64,000 bases of DNA from Kluyvera intermedia (GTDB taxonomy: Bacteria > Pseudomonadota > Gammaproteobacteria > Enterobacterales > Enterobacteriaceae): the NCBI RefSeq assembly GCF_021440345.1, contig NZ_JAKCNS010000003.1, forward strand, positions 1 through 64,000, written 5' to 3'. The notes under the pieces were generated by a model that made no database searches, was not told where the DNA came from, and saw only the letters and a program-made list of their open reading frames with translations. Of the stretch, positions 52,801 through 63,938 are shown in pieces; position 1 is the first letter of the stretch; each line of letters opens with the position of its first letter. The translations under genes and the position numbers were made by a program.

Positions 52801-54259
52801 CGTTAATCGCCTCGACGATTTTAAACGCCTGCTCAAACTGGCTGTGCGCGGTCTGCGAAACGCTCATTTTCTGCTCTAAAGTCAGCAGTTTTTCGGTCGC
52901 TTCCTGTTCTTTAGCCTGGAATGTTTCCAGCCATTCATCCGCACTTTCTGGGGTTAAATCCGGCAGGTGGCACAGCTCTTTTGCACGCTGTAACGCCTGC
53001 AGCGCCTGGGTGTACTGAATCGCGCGCGTCTGCTGCACGTCCAGCGCCTGCTGGTAGTCCGCCAGTTGGCTTTTCAGTTCATCCACTTCCAGCTCGGCGG
53101 CTTCCGCACGGGCTTCGTTGTCTTCCTGCAGCTCGGCAGCTTCCGCCACCACTTCATTTTGTTCTTCCAGACGAATTTGCAGCTCGTCCAGATCCGCTTC
53201 ATAGCGTTCAATTTTTTCCTGCTGACGCAGGGCGGTTTGCACCAGATTCAGGTGATCGCTGGCAGCCTGATGATCGGCTTCGAGATCCCCTTCCGCTCCG
53301 TTATGCTCCTGCAGCTCACGCGCCATATCCACGTGCTTGTACTGCTCCGCCGCGAGCTGTGAGCGGGAGGTAAACAGTTCGCGACGATATTCCAGCGCTT
53401 TATCCAGATGCACCCGACGCTCGTTGGCATGGCGCATATAGTCAGCGGCAACGTAGTCGGTGGCTTCAGAAATAAGGTGTTTAAACAGGTCGCGATCGGA
53501 CTGGGTCACGCGGATCGCTTCCAGCGTCATGCGGTTTTCACGCAGCGCCGCTTCCATATCCTGGAATGCTTTACGTACGCCGCTGTTTTCCGGTAACAGG
53601 TAGTCGCGCAGGGAGCGGGTAATAGCGCTGGAGATACCGCCGTACAGCGAGGCTTCAATCAGACGATAGAACTTGCTACGGTCAGACGCCGAACGCAGAC
53701 GACGCGCCACGATGCCCAGATCGAACATCAGAGAGTGGTAGTCGGTAATCGAGTTGAACTGTTTGAACTGGACGCCTTCGATGGTATCGAGTTTGTCTTT
53801 AAGTTCCTGCAACGTCAGCACACGCGCCTGGCGATCGTTTAGCGTTTCGGTCAACAGTTGAGTCGGCTGGAAGGAAGTCGGCAGACCCTGAATCGCGAAG
53901 GGTTTGATATCCACTTTACGATCGCGACCGGCAACCTGTTGCAGACGCACACCGACGACCACGCGCTGGTTGCGTGAGTTCATCACGTCCAGCACTGAAT
54001 AACAGACGCCCGCTTTCAGCTTACCGTGCAGACCTTTATCGCGTGAACCGCTGGTCGCCCCAGCCTCGGTGGTGTTACGGAAGTGCAGCAAGGTTAAGTC
54101 AGGGATCAGCGCCGTGACGAATGCCGCCATGGTGGTTGATTTACCCGCACCGTTACCGCCGGACAGCGTCGTAACCAGTTCATCGAGGTCAAAAGTACGA
54201 GCAAAGAACCCGTTCCAGTTAATCAGCGTTAGCGAACGAAATTTACCGCGATCGATCAT
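49811..54259 (-). CDS. mukB: Chromosome partition SMC-like protein MukB
   Basis: The 1482-residue protein has an N-terminal ATPase half ([27 protein letters not shown]), two long coiled-coil arms separated by the hinge around residues 650-780, and the C-terminal half with signature ([21 protein letters not shown]) and Walker B ([14 protein letters not shown]). MukB with MukE and MukF forms the condensin of gamma-proteobacteria and is displaced from Ter by MatP. The length is within a few residues of E. coli. ATG overlaps the mukE stop (TAATG). Confidence 0.99.
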   Translation of the reverse strand: MIDRGKFRSLTLINWNGFFARTFDLDELVTTLSGGNGAGKSTTMAAFVTALIPDLTLLHFRNTTEAGATSGSRDKGLHGKLKAGVCYSVLDVMNSRNQRVVVGVRLQQVAGRDRKVDIKPFAIQGLPTSFQPTQLLTETLNDRQARVLTLQELKDKLDTIEGVQFKQFNSITDYHSLMFDLGIVARRLRSASDRSKFYRLIEASLYGGISSAITRSLRDYLLPENSGVRKAFQDMEAALRENRMTLEAIRVTQSDRDLFKHLISEATDYVAADYMRHANERRVHLDKALEYRRELFTSRSQLAAEQYKHVDMARELQEHNGAEGDLEADHQAASDHLNLVQTALRQQEKIERYEADLDELQIRLEEQNEVVAEAAELQEDNEARAEAAELEVDELKSQLADYQQALDVQQTRAIQYTQALQALQRAKELCHLPDLTPESADEWLETFQAKEQEATEKLLTLEQKMSVSQTAHSQFEQAFKIVEAINGPLARDEAWEIARELLRDGVNQRHLAEQAQPLRSRLNELEQRLREQQDAERLLADFCKRQGKQYDIDELETLHHELEARIAALSDCVSDAREQRMTLRQEQEQLQSRISALMHRAPVWLAAQNSLNQLCEQSGEQFESSQDVTEYVQQLLEREREAIVERDEVGTRKRAVDDEIERLSQPGGSEDPRLNALAERFGGVLLSEIYDDVSLEDAPYFSALYGPSRHAIVVPDLSQIAEYLEGLEDCPEDLYLIEGDPQSFDDSVFAVDELEKAVVVKIADRQWRYSRFPSLPLFGRAARESRIESLHAEREVLSERFATLSFDVQKTQRLHQAFSRFIGSHLSVAFDDDPEAEIRKLNTRRNELERALNSHESDNQQQQAQFEQAKEGVALLNRLLPRLSLLADETLADRVDEIQERLDEAQEAARFIQQHGNHLAKLEPIASVLQSDPQQFEQLKEDYAWSQQVQREARQQAFALTEVVQRRAHFGYSDSADMLSGNSDLNEKLRQRLAQAETERSRAREAMRTHAAQVSQYSQVLASLKSSYDTKKELLNDLHKELKDIGVRADAGAEERARARRDELHAQLSNNRARRNQLEKALTFCEAEMDNLTRKLRKLERDYLEMREQVVSAKAGWCAVMRLVKDNNVERRLHRRELAYLSADDLRSMSDKALGALRLAVADNEHLRDVLRMSEDPKRPERKIQFFVAVYQHLRERIRQDIIRTDDPVEAIEQMEIELSRLTEELTNREQKLAISSRSVANIIRKTIQREQNRIRQLNQGLQNVSFGQVNSVRLNVNVRETHAMLLDVLSEQHEQHQDLFNSNRLTFSEALAKLYQRLNPQIDMGQRTPQTIGEELLDYRSYLEMEVEVNRGSDGWLRAESGALSTGEAIGTGMSILVMVVQSWEDEARRLRGKDLSPCRLLFLDEAARLDARSIATLFELCERLEMQLIIAAPENISPEKGTTYKLVRKVVNNHEHVHVVGLRGFAAQLPETLPGTADAS

Positions 54260-54963
54260 TACTCTTCCTCCCCGCTATCCTGCTGATTGTCGTCGTTCTC
54301 GTCATTGAGCTGCAGATGGTTTTCGATAGGCATCGCTTCACCATCGCGGATCATGCGCAGCTGCGCTTCACGCGCGTCGTCACCGGAGCGCACGTCGGCG
54401 CCAAAGCGGAAAACGGATTCGGTGATGCGGAACTTGCTGCTGTCATGCCCCATAAACCAAACCATTCCCAGACGGCGCAGGCGGTTAAGTGAGGAACGCA
54501 CTTTCTCTTGCAGTTTCTGACGGTCGAGGTCGGAACCCGTGGAGCGGTTGTTCACCAGCTTCAGCAGTTTGCTCTCTTCGGCCAGCGCCAGCAGTTCGTC
54601 ATACAGCTCCTGCTGGGTGAAGATACCTTCGTTGGCCAAACGTTCCGGGCTTAGATAGAGGTAGCAGAGGATCTTGCCGACCATCATATCCAGCTCGGAG
54701 AGTACCGAACGCGGAATCAGCGTGGTGGAACGCGGGCGCAGATAGAAAAAACCTTCCGGCGCACGAATCAGTTCCACGTTATAGCGGGCGTAAAACTCTT
54801 CCAGATACTCCTGGAAATCCATTAAAAATGCGTGATTGTCCAGTTCGTCAAGACCAATATGACGACCGGCACGCAGCGCGCTGTCCAGCGCAGGAAAAAG
54901 AGGGTTGGCCAGGGCCTGTGCCAGTTTAACCGGCATCACTTGTTCAATATTTGTCGATGACAT
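54259..54963 (-). CDS. mukE: Condensin subunit MukE
   Basis: The 234-residue winged-helix accessory protein begins [35 protein letters not shown]. It dimerises and bridges MukF to the MukB heads. The C-terminus is acidic ([15 protein letters not shown]). The start at 54963 gives the family length and overlaps mukF by 20 nt. Confidence 0.98.
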   Translation of the reverse strand: MSSTNIEQVMPVKLAQALANPLFPALDSALRAGRHIGLDELDNHAFLMDFQEYLEEFYARYNVELIRAPEGFFYLRPRSTTLIPRSVLSELDMMVGKILCYLYLSPERLANEGIFTQQELYDELLALAEESKLLKLVNNRSTGSDLDRQKLQEKVRSSLNRLRRLGMVWFMGHDSSKFRITESVFRFGADVRSGDDAREAQLRMIRDGEAMPIENHLQLNDENDDNQQDSGEEE

Positions 54964-56266
54964 GCGCCTGTACCTTGGCTCCGTAATCATTAATCGACTG
55001 CCATTTTGCTGGCAGTCCGGTGAAATCTGCGTGTGCTATACCCAAACGTACCGCCTGGTCGACCACAATTCGCGCTACGTCAAAGTGACGCGCACGCGGG
55101 TACTGCACCAGGTACTCTTTGACCACCAGACCGAGATCCAGCGGCAGCTGTTTGGTTTTATAAATCGCCAGTTGCTGTTCAATCAGCGCGGCGAGCTGTT
55201 CGCGAATTTCGTTAAATTCTTCGTACTCTAAATCCGGCGGAAGTTCCCCGGTGACTTCTTCGTCACGCAGCGTCATCTCTTCATCACGCATATCCAGCAG
55301 GCGGTCGGCATTGGCGTAGGTGAGCGCCCACGGGGCATCGAAATAATTCTGCACCGACTGACGTAGACGCTGGGCGAAGACGCGGTTTTTATCCATATCA
55401 ATCGCGGTACGGATAAATTTGTGCACGTGGCGGTCATAGCCAATCCACAGGTCAATTGCCTGCTGGCCCCAGCTCACAATGCGGTCGAGCTTGCTTTGCA
55501 AATCGAACACCAGCCGATCAACAAACTGCAAATCGTTATGGCTGAGCGTGGCATCCTGAATACGCAGCAGGTTAGCCTGTAGCTTATCGCCTGCGGCGTC
55601 CAGCGTATCCTGAAGTTCTCGCAGAGTGCCGGAGGTTTCTGACAGCAGCAGTTCGCAGCTGGAGATCGCCGCGCGCCAGTCTTTGTTCAGCAACTGAGCG
55701 ATATCATCTTTAACCGACTGCTGTTGCTCATCCATGATGCGTTGCGTCAGATCGATGCTGTCGAAGATTTCCGCCACCGAGTATTTGAGCGGCGCGTAAA
55801 CGTTGCGGTGCCAGTGGAATTCATCGCCCCCTTCATCCGCGGAATCCGCCGCCCTTTTCAACTCACCGGCAACAATGGACAGCTGCATTGACAGGCGCAG
55901 CGTCGAAAATTCGCGCTGACGAATATAGTAGTCGGTAATGCCAATACCCAACGGCGTCAGACGATAGATGGCGTTTCCTTCCGTGATTTCGCTGGTAAAG
56001 CGGTTCAGCAGACGTTGGCGAACCAGGTCGTTAATCGCGTTGTTGGCGCGAGTGCCGATGGTTTCACTGGTTTGCTCAAACGCATCACTGACGTAACGAA
56101 ACGCATCCACCAGCTCGCCTTCCGTCATTTCACCTTCCAGTCGTTCGCCGTTCAGCGTTGCAACGGCCAGCAGAAATGAGAGCCTATCGACGGGTAGCGA
56201 GATGGCAAAATCATTTTTCCTGGCCCAGGCAACCAGTTCGGGGACTGTCTGGGAAAATTCACTCAT
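54944..56266 (-). CDS. mukF: Kleisin subunit MukF
   Basis: The 440-residue kleisin has an N-terminal winged-helix dimerisation domain ([36 protein letters not shown]), a helical middle and an acidic linker ([13 protein letters not shown]), then a C-terminal winged helix that binds the MukB head. It overlaps cmoM by 8 nt and mukE by 20 nt, so cmoM-mukF-mukE-mukB is a tightly coupled operon. Confidence 0.98.
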   Translation of the reverse strand: MSEFSQTVPELVAWARKNDFAISLPVDRLSFLLAVATLNGERLEGEMTEGELVDAFRYVSDAFEQTSETIGTRANNAINDLVRQRLLNRFTSEITEGNAIYRLTPLGIGITDYYIRQREFSTLRLSMQLSIVAGELKRAADSADEGGDEFHWHRNVYAPLKYSVAEIFDSIDLTQRIMDEQQQSVKDDIAQLLNKDWRAAISSCELLLSETSGTLRELQDTLDAAGDKLQANLLRIQDATLSHNDLQFVDRLVFDLQSKLDRIVSWGQQAIDLWIGYDRHVHKFIRTAIDMDKNRVFAQRLRQSVQNYFDAPWALTYANADRLLDMRDEEMTLRDEEVTGELPPDLEYEEFNEIREQLAALIEQQLAIYKTKQLPLDLGLVVKEYLVQYPRARHFDVARIVVDQAVRLGIAHADFTGLPAKWQSINDYGAKVQAHVIDKY

Positions 56267-57053
56267 CGTTTATCCTTGTTTCTGTCTGCGGCTTCAGTGC
56301 TGTGACATGAATATAGCGCCCCAGGCTAATGTACGGTTCCTGACGGCAATAGCGCGTTTCAAGCTCGAGCAGAATATCAAAACAGTTCTTCTGCATCTGC
56401 TTATCGCGCAAATAGTCATGAAACACTCGCACGCCGGTTTTCCCGTTAATGTGCCAGCCAATCTCTTCCAGCCAGCTATAGACCTGCTGCGGATCGCGCG
56501 GATAGTTCGGCGACAGCGTCCGCCTTTTCTTTTTCGGCATGCCGGCAACCACGTAATCGAAGTTGCCCACCACCATGTTATGCATCAACAGGCCGTTTGC
56601 ATTGTAGAACATTAATGATAAAGCGCCGCCCGGACGCAGCACCGACCACAGCGTTTTTAACACGTCCTGCGGATCGGCCACCCACTCCAGCACAGCGTGA
56701 AACAATATCAGATCAACAGGGCTTTCCAAATGCTCGTCCACGTCCTGGGCCGCGCAATGTATGAAATGCATGTTGTCGCTCACACCTTTCTCGCAGGCGG
56801 CCTTTTGTGCACGGGCGATCATCTCTGCGGAAAGATCGCACAGCGTCACATGATGTCCACGCTCCGCCATTTTGAGAGCCGTCTGGCCTTCACCACCGCC
56901 AGCATCGAGAATGCGCAGCGGTTTCGTGCCCATCGTCGCCAGCAGTACGTCCAGATCCTGCCACAGAATAGCCTGACGCAACTTACCTTTGGTGGTGCCA
57001 TAGATATTGCGCGAAAACTTTTCCGCCATGTCATCAAAATTGCGATCCTGCAC
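56259..57053 (-). CDS. cmoM: tRNA 5-carboxymethoxyuridine methyltransferase CmoM
   Basis: The 264-residue class I SAM methyltransferase has motif [19 protein letters not shown] near 47 and [19 protein letters not shown] near 112. It methylates cmo5U34 to mcmo5U34 in some tRNAs. In E. coli it is the old smtA, first gene of the muk operon, as here. It is divergent from elyC. Confidence 0.94.
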   Translation of the reverse strand: MQDRNFDDMAEKFSRNIYGTTKGKLRQAILWQDLDVLLATMGTKPLRILDAGGGEGQTALKMAERGHHVTLCDLSAEMIARAQKAACEKGVSDNMHFIHCAAQDVDEHLESPVDLILFHAVLEWVADPQDVLKTLWSVLRPGGALSLMFYNANGLLMHNMVVGNFDYVVAGMPKKKRRTLSPNYPRDPQQVYSWLEEIGWHINGKTGVRVFHDYLRDKQMQKNCFDILLELETRYCRQEPYISLGRYIHVTALKPQTETRINDE

Positions 57054-57181
57054 CGGGCATCCTTACTGACTTCGCCAGCCACAAAAGGTCTATTTTGTCA
57101 CACCCACGGCGAGAATGAAGCTACCTGGTGTAATATCACTGCATTCAGACGATCGGATGCTTAAAAAAGGTACTCTACAGA

Positions 57182-57961
57182 ATGCTTTTTATGCTGAAAA
57201 AGTATATCGGCGGAATGATGCTACCGCTGCCGCTGCTTCTTTTACTGGTGGGTTTAGGAATCGTCCTGGTTTGGTTCACGCGCTTTCAAAAACTGGGGAA
57301 AACCGCCATCACTGCGGGTTGGCTAGCGCTGTTGCTCTTGAGCCTACAGCCGGTTGCCGATGGGCTACTGAAACCGATTGAAGATAAATATCCCACCTGG
57401 CGCGGCGAAGAGCCGGTGCAGTACGTGGTGGTGTTAGGCGGCGGTTATACCTGGAATCCGGACTGGGCGCCGAGTTCAAATCTTATCAACAACAGTTTGC
57501 CGCGTCTGGCGGAAGGGATTCGCCTGTGGCAAGCCAATCCGGGCGCAAAAATGATCTTTACCGGCGCACGCGCGCTAACCAACCCCGTGAGCACAGCGGA
57601 GGCCGGTGCGCGAGTAGCGGAGAGTCTTGGCGTGCCGCGCAGTGAAATCCTCGTGCTTGATACGCCAAAAGATACCGAAGAAGAGGCCAGCGCGGTTAAA
57701 GCGGCCATTGGCGACGCTCCGTTCCTGCTGGTAACTTCTGCGTCCCATCTGCCCCGCGCGATGATCTTCTTCCAGCATGCGGGCCTGCACCCGCTGCCTG
57801 CTCCCGCCAACCAGTTAGCCATCGTTTCGCCGCTCAATCCGTGGGAGCGCATGATCCCTTCCCCGGTCTGGCTGATGCACAGCGACCGGGTTGGTTACGA
57901 AACGCTAGGACGCCTCTGGCAGTGGCTAAAAGGCGATTCAGGAGAGCCAGGGGATCAGTGA
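57182..57961 (+). CDS. elyC: Envelope biogenesis factor ElyC
   Basis: The 259-residue inner-membrane protein has two N-terminal helices (MMLPLPLLLLLVGLGIVLVWF and AITAGWLALLLLSLQPVADGLL) and a DUF218 domain facing the periplasm (YVVVLGGGYTWNPDW; SAEAGARVAESLGVPRSEILVLD as TAEAGARV). ElyC is needed for peptidoglycan synthesis at low temperature through the lipid carrier pool. Its 3' end overlaps convergent ycbJ by 24 nt. Confidence 0.95.
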   Translation: MLFMLKKYIGGMMLPLPLLLLLVGLGIVLVWFTRFQKLGKTAITAGWLALLLLSLQPVADGLLKPIEDKYPTWRGEEPVQYVVVLGGGYTWNPDWAPSSNLINNSLPRLAEGIRLWQANPGAKMIFTGARALTNPVSTAEAGARVAESLGVPRSEILVLDTPKDTEEEASAVKAAIGDAPFLLVTSASHLPRAMIFFQHAGLHPLPAPANQLAIVSPLNPWERMIPSPVWLMHSDRVGYETLGRLWQWLKGDSGEPGDQ

Positions 57962-58831
57962 TTTTGAAGCTAGATCGAAGTGAGCGCGGTTAAATTTACC
58001 GGTATTCACTAACTTCTCGACTTCATCCCACAGCAGGTAGAGCCAGCGCCGCCAGAGGAACGCTTCTGCGACCGGGGCGCGCTGAATATAATGCCACAGC
58101 AGTTGTTCCGCCTGCGGGCTCTCATGCAGGCGGAATAGCTCGTATTCTCTCGGTGCCCACAAAATCGGTCCCGGTCCTACCGCCGCCAGCAGTTGGTCAC
58201 TACGAGCATCTTTCAACATGCTGCGTAGCGTTAAATGACCGTGGATCAGTACGCAATTATCGCTGAAACCCTCAAATAGCCTGTCCAGACATTCTCGAGT
58301 GCGAAACAGCAGCCGTTTGTCCTGCATCGTCAGACCCGTGCTGTGATAAAGGCCGAGCGTGTCCCATAGCACTTCAATCCGCTGGCGATACCATTGCGGC
58401 CAGTTATTTTCCTGAGTGCCGTCAACAAAACCGACGCAGCCCGAACTGTCTATCCGGTGCCATGACAGCATCGCTTCAACGATTTGATCTTTCAGCGCAT
58501 CCCAACGCTGCGGGCTGCGGGTCGGCGCTTCTACCGGGACACCGCGCAGGCGTTCCAGTAACAGGACGTCAGGGCCAGGATGTTCTTCATGCGTCATCAC
58601 CCCGTACACCACCGGCATACGGACGGTGCCGCTGCGCGCCAGCATCGATATTTTCCACGCCAGCTGACGAGCCAGCCCCGGTGACGAAAAACTCCGCGCC
58701 AATAATGGCATCGGGTTTCCGTTCGCATCGTACAGCGACCACAGCGCGGTATCCGTCTGCTCGTTAATACACTCTACACGGCTGAGTGATTCCCCTAAAA
58801 GATGGCTGAGTTCTACGCGTAGCTGTTCCAT
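57938..58831 (-). CDS. ycbJ: YcbJ, phosphotransferase-fold protein
   Basis: The 297-residue protein resembles aminoglycoside phosphotransferase/choline kinase-like folds: ALWSLYDANGNPMPLLARSF as nucleotide-binding strands and HGHLTLRSMLKDARSD where the catalytic HxD-x4-N loop would be, with key Asp and Asn not clearly kept (HGHLTLRSM). It may therefore be an inactive kinase relative. Function not known. It overlaps elyC convergently. Confidence 0.88.
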   Translation of the reverse strand: MEQLRVELSHLLGESLSRVECINEQTDTALWSLYDANGNPMPLLARSFSSPGLARQLAWKISMLARSGTVRMPVVYGVMTHEEHPGPDVLLLERLRGVPVEAPTRSPQRWDALKDQIVEAMLSWHRIDSSGCVGFVDGTQENNWPQWYRQRIEVLWDTLGLYHSTGLTMQDKRLLFRTRECLDRLFEGFSDNCVLIHGHLTLRSMLKDARSDQLLAAVGPGPILWAPREYELFRLHESPQAEQLLWHYIQRAPVAEAFLWRRWLYLLWDEVEKLVNTGKFNRAHFDLASKSLIPWLS

Positions 58832-58939
58832 GTCGGATTACCCCTATAAAAGCCATTGCTTTCATAATGAGCATACGAGATGTAAATTTCACCAGACAAG
58901 ATCAAAATTGCAACAGAAAATCAGGAAACGGTGGGGCAG

Positions 58940-58965
58940 GAAATGCCCCCTTATCGCAAGGGGGC
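58940..58965 (-). terminator. Hairpin after kdsB
   Basis: Leftward GCCCCCTT and AAGGGGGC pair around GCGAT, 8 nt after the kdsB stop. The T run that follows is poor (ATTTCC). Confidence 0.6.
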
Positions 58966-58972
58966 GAAAGGA

Positions 58973-59719
58973 TTACTTCATTTCAGCACGAACGCGAGCC
59001 AGATCTTCCGGCGTATCGACGCCCGTACCTGGGACTTCTTTGGCCACGGCAACGTGAATTTTTTCACCGTACCAGAGCACGCGCAGCTGTTCGAGCATCT
59101 CAATATGCTCAAGCGGGCTTGGTGCCCAGTTGACGTAGCGGCGAATAAACCCGGCGCGATAACCATAGATTCCGATGTGACGTAAGAATGAGTCACCGAC
59201 CTGTTCGCGACTTTTCGCAAAACGGTCGCGATCCCATGGGATCGCCGCGCGCGAGAAATAGAGCGCGTAGCCGTCTTTGTCCATCACCACTTTCACCGCA
59301 TTCGGATTAAAAACCTCTTCGGCATCGTGGATAGGCACCGCCAGCGTCGCCATGCCGGACTGACTGGCTGCCAGATTATCTGCCACCTGACGGATAATCA
59401 CCGCCGGGATCATTGGCTCATCGCCCTGAACGTTAACAATGACGGTATCGTCGCTGAAGCCACACTTCTCAACCACTTCCGCCAGACGTTCAGTACCAGA
59501 CTGGTGATCGGCACGAGTCATGCAGACTTCGCCACCGGCGGCTTCAACGGCCGCGGCCACTTCCTGGTGATCGGTTGCCACGATAATACGTTCGGCACCG
59601 GATTCGCGCGCGCGCTCCAGCACGTGCACAATCATAGGTTTGCCGTTGATATCCTGCAGCGGTTTACCCGGCAGGCGCGTAGAGGCAAAACGCGCGGGAA
59701 TAATAACGACAAAACTCAT
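58973..59719 (-). CDS. kdsB: CMP-KDO synthetase
   Basis: The 248-residue nucleotidyltransferase activates KDO with CTP before transfer to lipid A precursor. The N-terminal loop [16 protein letters not shown] binds CTP, and [10 protein letters not shown] near 98 holds the metal site. It overlaps ycaR by 4 nt (ATGA). Length equals the E. coli enzyme. Confidence 0.98.
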   Translation of the reverse strand: MSFVVIIPARFASTRLPGKPLQDINGKPMIVHVLERARESGAERIIVATDHQEVAAAVEAAGGEVCMTRADHQSGTERLAEVVEKCGFSDDTVIVNVQGDEPMIPAVIIRQVADNLAASQSGMATLAVPIHDAEEVFNPNAVKVVMDKDGYALYFSRAAIPWDRDRFAKSREQVGDSFLRHIGIYGYRAGFIRRYVNWAPSPLEHIEMLEQLRVLWYGEKIHVAVAKEVPGTGVDTPEDLARVRAEMK

Positions 59720-59898
59720 GGTCTGTTCTCTTCAGCAGCAAGCGCGCGGGCTTCGGTTTCCAGCAATACGGGGATACCGTCACGCAGGGGAAACGCCAGA
59801 TTATCAAGTTTGCAAATCAGTTCTTGCTTGTCCTGGCTGTAGTAAAGTTTACCGTTGCAAACCGGGCAGGCAATAATTTCAAGTAGACGGTGATCCAT
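59716..59898 (-). CDS. ycaR: YcaR, Trm112-like small protein
   Basis: The 60-residue UPF0434 protein begins [31 protein letters not shown]. Its CPVCNGKL and a single later Cys resemble a zinc knuckle of the Trm112 type, although only three cysteines are present. It sits between ycaQ and kdsB. Start at 59898 follows AGGAGG-type sequence (GGAGGAACC). Confidence 0.93.
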   Translation of the reverse strand: MDHRLLEIIACPVCNGKLYYSQDKQELICKLDNLAFPLRDGIPVLLETEARALAAEENRP

Positions 59899-59949
59899 GG
59901 TTCCTCCTGATGGGCCGTATCGAAAATCAGTGCAGCATATCATAGAGCG

Positions 59950-61182
59950 CTAGCGGTCGGCGTCAATCTCCCATCCGCAGCGTTGTTCGCTAAAGAGTTT
60001 TTCCGCCACCGAGCCCAATTTGACGCGCGTGGCTCCCTGCCAGCAGGCAAAGTCATCGATCGCCTGTTTCAGCCCACGTTCAAGATGCTGGCTTACCCGC
60101 ACGCCTTCTTGCAGATACAGCGCGAAAATTTCCAGCACGCCATCGCTACGGTGTATTTTGCTGTCCATCCGGCCAACGATTTCTCCCCGATGCAGCAGCG
60201 GCAGAACGAAATAGCCATACTGTCGCTTAGGTGCAGGCGTATAGCATTCGAGGCGGTAGCTGAAATCAAACAGCTGTTCTGCCCGTTTACGATCCCAGAC
60301 AACCGGATCGAATGGCGACAATACCGCGCTATGAGTGGCATTCAGTTTGCCCTCAGCCGCCCGCTCAAGTTCCGCAAGCAAGCTGTTGTGGACCCACATT
60401 TCGCCTAGCGCGTCGACATTGACGGCCACCACCCGCTGCTCAGCCTGCCACTGCGCCATGAGCGCGGTAAGATCGGGTTTACGCAGGCGATAGTAATCTG
60501 CCAGCCATTGGGGGCGAAAAATACCCAGGCTACGGGCGCTATTCTCCAGCATTACCGCTTCGGCCTCGGGCTGTGCCAGCGCGTCCGTTGCGTCATCCCA
60601 GTGAGGCATGGCGCGTTCGGTGAGATCGTAGACGCGCTGAAAGTTACGCCTTTCCACCACCATCACTTCACCAGCGGTAAACAGCCCTTCAAGATGGCGC
60701 TTATGTGGTTTCCACTCCCACCATCCGCTTTCACCTTTACGCGGATGGGAGAAATCGGCAGAGCGCACCGGGCCGTTATCCGCAATATGCGATTTAAGCG
60801 CGGCAATTTCCTGCGCATGTTCATCCATCCAGCTCTGATGGTACTTCCAGCCCATCTTATGCGGCGCCAGCATTCGATGACGCACCAGTGGGAAATCGCT
60901 ACGCGGCAGGAAACAGGCTTCATGCGCCCAGTACTCCATCAGATCGCCTCGGGCAAGCGCCTCATCCAGCCACGCCGCTGAATATGCGCCCAGGCGGCTA
61001 AATAACACCAGATAAGGGCTACGAGCCACCACGTTAATGGTATCAATCTGCAGCAGAGACATTTGTTGGATGGTACGAAGAATATCTGTCGCTTTCGGCT
61101 GGCGACGAGGACGAGTGAGAAGTCCCTGTGCCGCAAGGTGAAGATGGCGCGCGGCGCGGAGGGTAAGATGCTGTTCGGCCAT
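59950..61182 (-). CDS. ycaQ: Crosslink-unhooking DNA glycosylase YcaQ
   Basis: The 410-residue winged-helix protein of the HTH_42/AlkX family starts HLTLRAARHLHLAAQGL, with IQQMSLLQIDTINVVARSPYLVLFSRLG following. YcaQ opens DNA interstrand crosslinks from nitrogen mustards by cutting the glycosyl bond. A typical QxD pair is seen in LLQIDTI. It lies 30 nt after lpxK and 51 nt before ycaR. Confidence 0.94.
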   Translation of the reverse strand: MAEQHLTLRAARHLHLAAQGLLTRPRRQPKATDILRTIQQMSLLQIDTINVVARSPYLVLFSRLGAYSAAWLDEALARGDLMEYWAHEACFLPRSDFPLVRHRMLAPHKMGWKYHQSWMDEHAQEIAALKSHIADNGPVRSADFSHPRKGESGWWEWKPHKRHLEGLFTAGEVMVVERRNFQRVYDLTERAMPHWDDATDALAQPEAEAVMLENSARSLGIFRPQWLADYYRLRKPDLTALMAQWQAEQRVVAVNVDALGEMWVHNSLLAELERAAEGKLNATHSAVLSPFDPVVWDRKRAEQLFDFSYRLECYTPAPKRQYGYFVLPLLHRGEIVGRMDSKIHRSDGVLEIFALYLQEGVRVSQHLERGLKQAIDDFACWQGATRVKLGSVAEKLFSEQRCGWEIDADR

Positions 61183-61212
61183 ACCGGTTCCCCCGGGTAT
61201 CGCCGACGCCGT

Positions 61213-62193
61213 TTAGCGTCGTGCGAGGGTAATCAAGTCCTGTAGCAGCGTCTGTGCGCGATCGCCCGAAAGAACAGCGTCGACCGGCAGATACCACCAG
61301 TTTTCCTGCGCAAAGCGGCGGCATTTTACCGCATCTTTTTCAGTCATAATAAGCTGTTGTCCCGGTTCAACCAGTGCCTGGACATCGACTTCGGTGAGCG
61401 CCTTATGGTCTGCCAATGCGATGGTGCGCACCGGTTGCAGACCGCACTCATTTAAGGTCGCGAAAAAACGCGGCGGATGGCCGATACCGGCCATTGCCAC
61501 CACGTTTTGCAAGTCGGAAACCTGCCGTCTTTCGTGGGTTAGTAAATTAACCGCTTCGCCGGGACGCAGAGTCATCGGGATTTCCCCAGCCTGTGCTTCC
61601 CCACCGTTCACAATCCGCGCATCGACAGAGCTTAAGCGTGAGGCACGTTCGCGCATCGGCCCCGCAGGCAACCACCAACCGTTGCCAAAACGCCGCACAC
61701 CATCGATAACGACAATTTCTTTATCCCGCGCCAGGCGATAGTGCTGTAGCCCATCATCCGTCACGATAAGCTGCAAATCATGGGCTGCCAACAGCGCCTT
61801 TACCGCATCAACTCGTACCGGAGAAACCGCCACCGGAGCGCCGGTACGCTGAAAAATAAGCACCGGCTCATCACCGGCTTGCGCGGTGGTGGAGTTCGCA
61901 TCGAGCAGTAACGGATAGCTTTCCGCCTTACCACCATAGCCACGAGACACCACGCCAACGCGGATCCCCTGACGCTGCAACTGCTCTACCAGCCAGATAA
62001 CGACCGGCGTTTTACCATTGCCACCCGCAGTCAGGTTACCCACGACCACAACAGGGCAAGGCGCACGCCAGCTTTTCTTCAGACCAAGCTGATAGCACAG
62101 GCGGATGATGCCGCTCACCAGGCCATACAGCCAGGAAAGCGGCAGCAGCAGGCGCCAAAGCGGCGATTCGCCCGACCAGATTCTGGCTATCAT
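61213..62193 (-). CDS. lpxK: Tetraacyldisaccharide 4'-kinase LpxK
   Basis: The 326-residue membrane-bound kinase adds the 4' phosphate of lipid A. The N-terminal helix ([24 protein letters not shown]) anchors it, and [18 protein letters not shown] is the P-loop. Catalytic region [14 protein letters not shown] holds the Asp pair. ATG overlaps the msbA stop (ATGA), so the two essential genes are coupled. Confidence 0.97.
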   Translation of the reverse strand: MIARIWSGESPLWRLLLPLSWLYGLVSGIIRLCYQLGLKKSWRAPCPVVVVGNLTAGGNGKTPVVIWLVEQLQRQGIRVGVVSRGYGGKAESYPLLLDANSTTAQAGDEPVLIFQRTGAPVAVSPVRVDAVKALLAAHDLQLIVTDDGLQHYRLARDKEIVVIDGVRRFGNGWWLPAGPMRERASRLSSVDARIVNGGEAQAGEIPMTLRPGEAVNLLTHERRQVSDLQNVVAMAGIGHPPRFFATLNECGLQPVRTIALADHKALTEVDVQALVEPGQQLIMTEKDAVKCRRFAQENWWYLPVDAVLSGDRAQTLLQDLITLARR

Positions 62194-63938
62194 TCGCCAA
62201 ACTGCATTTTGTGCAGCTGCGCATAAACACCGCGCTGCTCCAGCAGGTCACTGTGGCTGCCGCGCTCGACGATCTGACCATCTTCGACAACGATGATTTC
62301 ATCAGCCTGTTCGATGGTGGAAAGTCGGTGAGCAATCACCAGCGAGGTGCGGTTTTTCTGCAGTTCATCGAGCGCCGACTGAATCGCACGTTCGGATTCG
62401 GTGTCCAGCGCAGAGGTGGCTTCGTCAAGGATCAGGATTGGGCTGTTACGCAACAGCGCACGCGCAATGGCAATACGTTGACGTTGACCACCAGAAAGCA
62501 GTACGCCGTTCTCGCCGATAACCGTGTCGAGACCATCATCCATTTTGTTGATAAAGTCCATCGCATAGGCCATACGCGCCGCATCTTCAATCTGTTCACG
62601 GCTGAACTCTTCCGTACGCGCATAGGCGATGTTGTTGGCAACCGTATCGTTAAACAGATGCACGTTTTGTGATACCAGCGCGACCTGATTACGCAGCGCG
62701 GAGAGCTTGTATTCGCGTAGATCGTGACCATCGAGCAGGATTTCACCTTCATCGATATCATAAAAACGGGTCAGCAAGCTGGCGATAGTGGATTTACCCG
62801 AGCCTGAACGTCCAACCAGAGCTACCGTTTTCCCGGCAGGGATCGACAGATTAATATGACGCAGTGCCGGAGTCTCACGGCCTGGATAGGTGAAGGTGAC
62901 ATCACGGAACTCAATTGTTCCCTTCGCACGTTCAACTTCCAGCTTACCTTCGTCTTTTTCCTGTTCGCTATCGAGAATAGCAAACAGCGTCTGACAGGCC
63001 GCCATCCCACGCTGGAACTGTGCATTCACGTTGGTTAACGATTTCAGCGGACGCATCAGGGCAATCATGGAGGAGAAGACCACGGTAATAGTACCTGCAG
63101 TCAGCGTTTCCATGACGCTTGGGAAGCTTGCGGCATACAGGACGAAAGCCAGCGCCAGGGAGGCAATCAGCTGAATGATCGGGTCAGAAATCGATGACGC
63201 AGAGACCAGTTTCATCCCTTGCAAACGCATTCTATTGCTGACCTTGTCAAAGCGATTAGACTCTACGCCCTGCCCACCGAACATCAGCACTTCTTTATGC
63301 CCTTTCAGCATCTGCTCAGCGCTAGTGGTCACCTGCCCCATGGTGTTTTGCATATTCTTACTGATGCTACGGAAGCGTTTGGAAACCACGCGAATCGCAA
63401 TCGACACGATAGGTGCCAATACAATCAGGATTACCGACAGCTGCCAGCTGTAGTAAAACATCATGATAAACAGACCGATAATCGACGCACCTTCACGCAC
63501 GACGGTAATCAGCGCGCTTGAGGAGGAGGAGGCAACCTGTTCGGAGTCATAGGTAATACGCGACAACAGCGTCCCGGTGGACTGTTTATCGAAGAATGAA
63601 ACCGGCATGCCCATCATATGACTGAACAGCCGACGGCGCATGGTCATCACCACTTTGCCAGAAACCCAGGAAATACAATAACTGGAGACATAGCTAGTGA
63701 TACCACGCAGGATCATCAAGCCAATAACGACCAGCGGCATCCACAGCAGCACTGAGCGATCTGTTTTACCAAAACCATCATCCAGTAATGGTTTAAGAAG
63801 CGATAACATGAAGGTATCGCTGGCCGCGTTAAGGACTAACGCAACGGCCGCCACGATCAACCCTGCTTTAAATGGCGCGATGGTCGGCCAGAGTCGGCGG
63901 AAGGTCTGCCACGTGGAGAGATCTTTGTCGTTCTGCAT
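62190..63938 (-). CDS. msbA: Lipid A flippase MsbA
   Basis: The 582-residue half-transporter has six membrane helices (about 20-310) and an ABC ATPase domain: GRSGSGKST (Walker A, near 376), [16 protein letters not shown] (signature) and [15 protein letters not shown] (Walker B). It flips core-lipid A across the inner membrane before Lpt export. Length equals E. coli MsbA. The 62 bp upstream to the window end show no gene. Confidence 0.99.
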   Translation of the reverse strand: MQNDKDLSTWQTFRRLWPTIAPFKAGLIVAAVALVLNAASDTFMLSLLKPLLDDGFGKTDRSVLLWMPLVVIGLMILRGITSYVSSYCISWVSGKVVMTMRRRLFSHMMGMPVSFFDKQSTGTLLSRITYDSEQVASSSSSALITVVREGASIIGLFIMMFYYSWQLSVILIVLAPIVSIAIRVVSKRFRSISKNMQNTMGQVTTSAEQMLKGHKEVLMFGGQGVESNRFDKVSNRMRLQGMKLVSASSISDPIIQLIASLALAFVLYAASFPSVMETLTAGTITVVFSSMIALMRPLKSLTNVNAQFQRGMAACQTLFAILDSEQEKDEGKLEVERAKGTIEFRDVTFTYPGRETPALRHINLSIPAGKTVALVGRSGSGKSTIASLLTRFYDIDEGEILLDGHDLREYKLSALRNQVALVSQNVHLFNDTVANNIAYARTEEFSREQIEDAARMAYAMDFINKMDDGLDTVIGENGVLLSGGQRQRIAIARALLRNSPILILDEATSALDTESERAIQSALDELQKNRTSLVIAHRLSTIEQADEIIVVEDGQIVERGSHSDLLEQRGVYAQLHKMQFGE

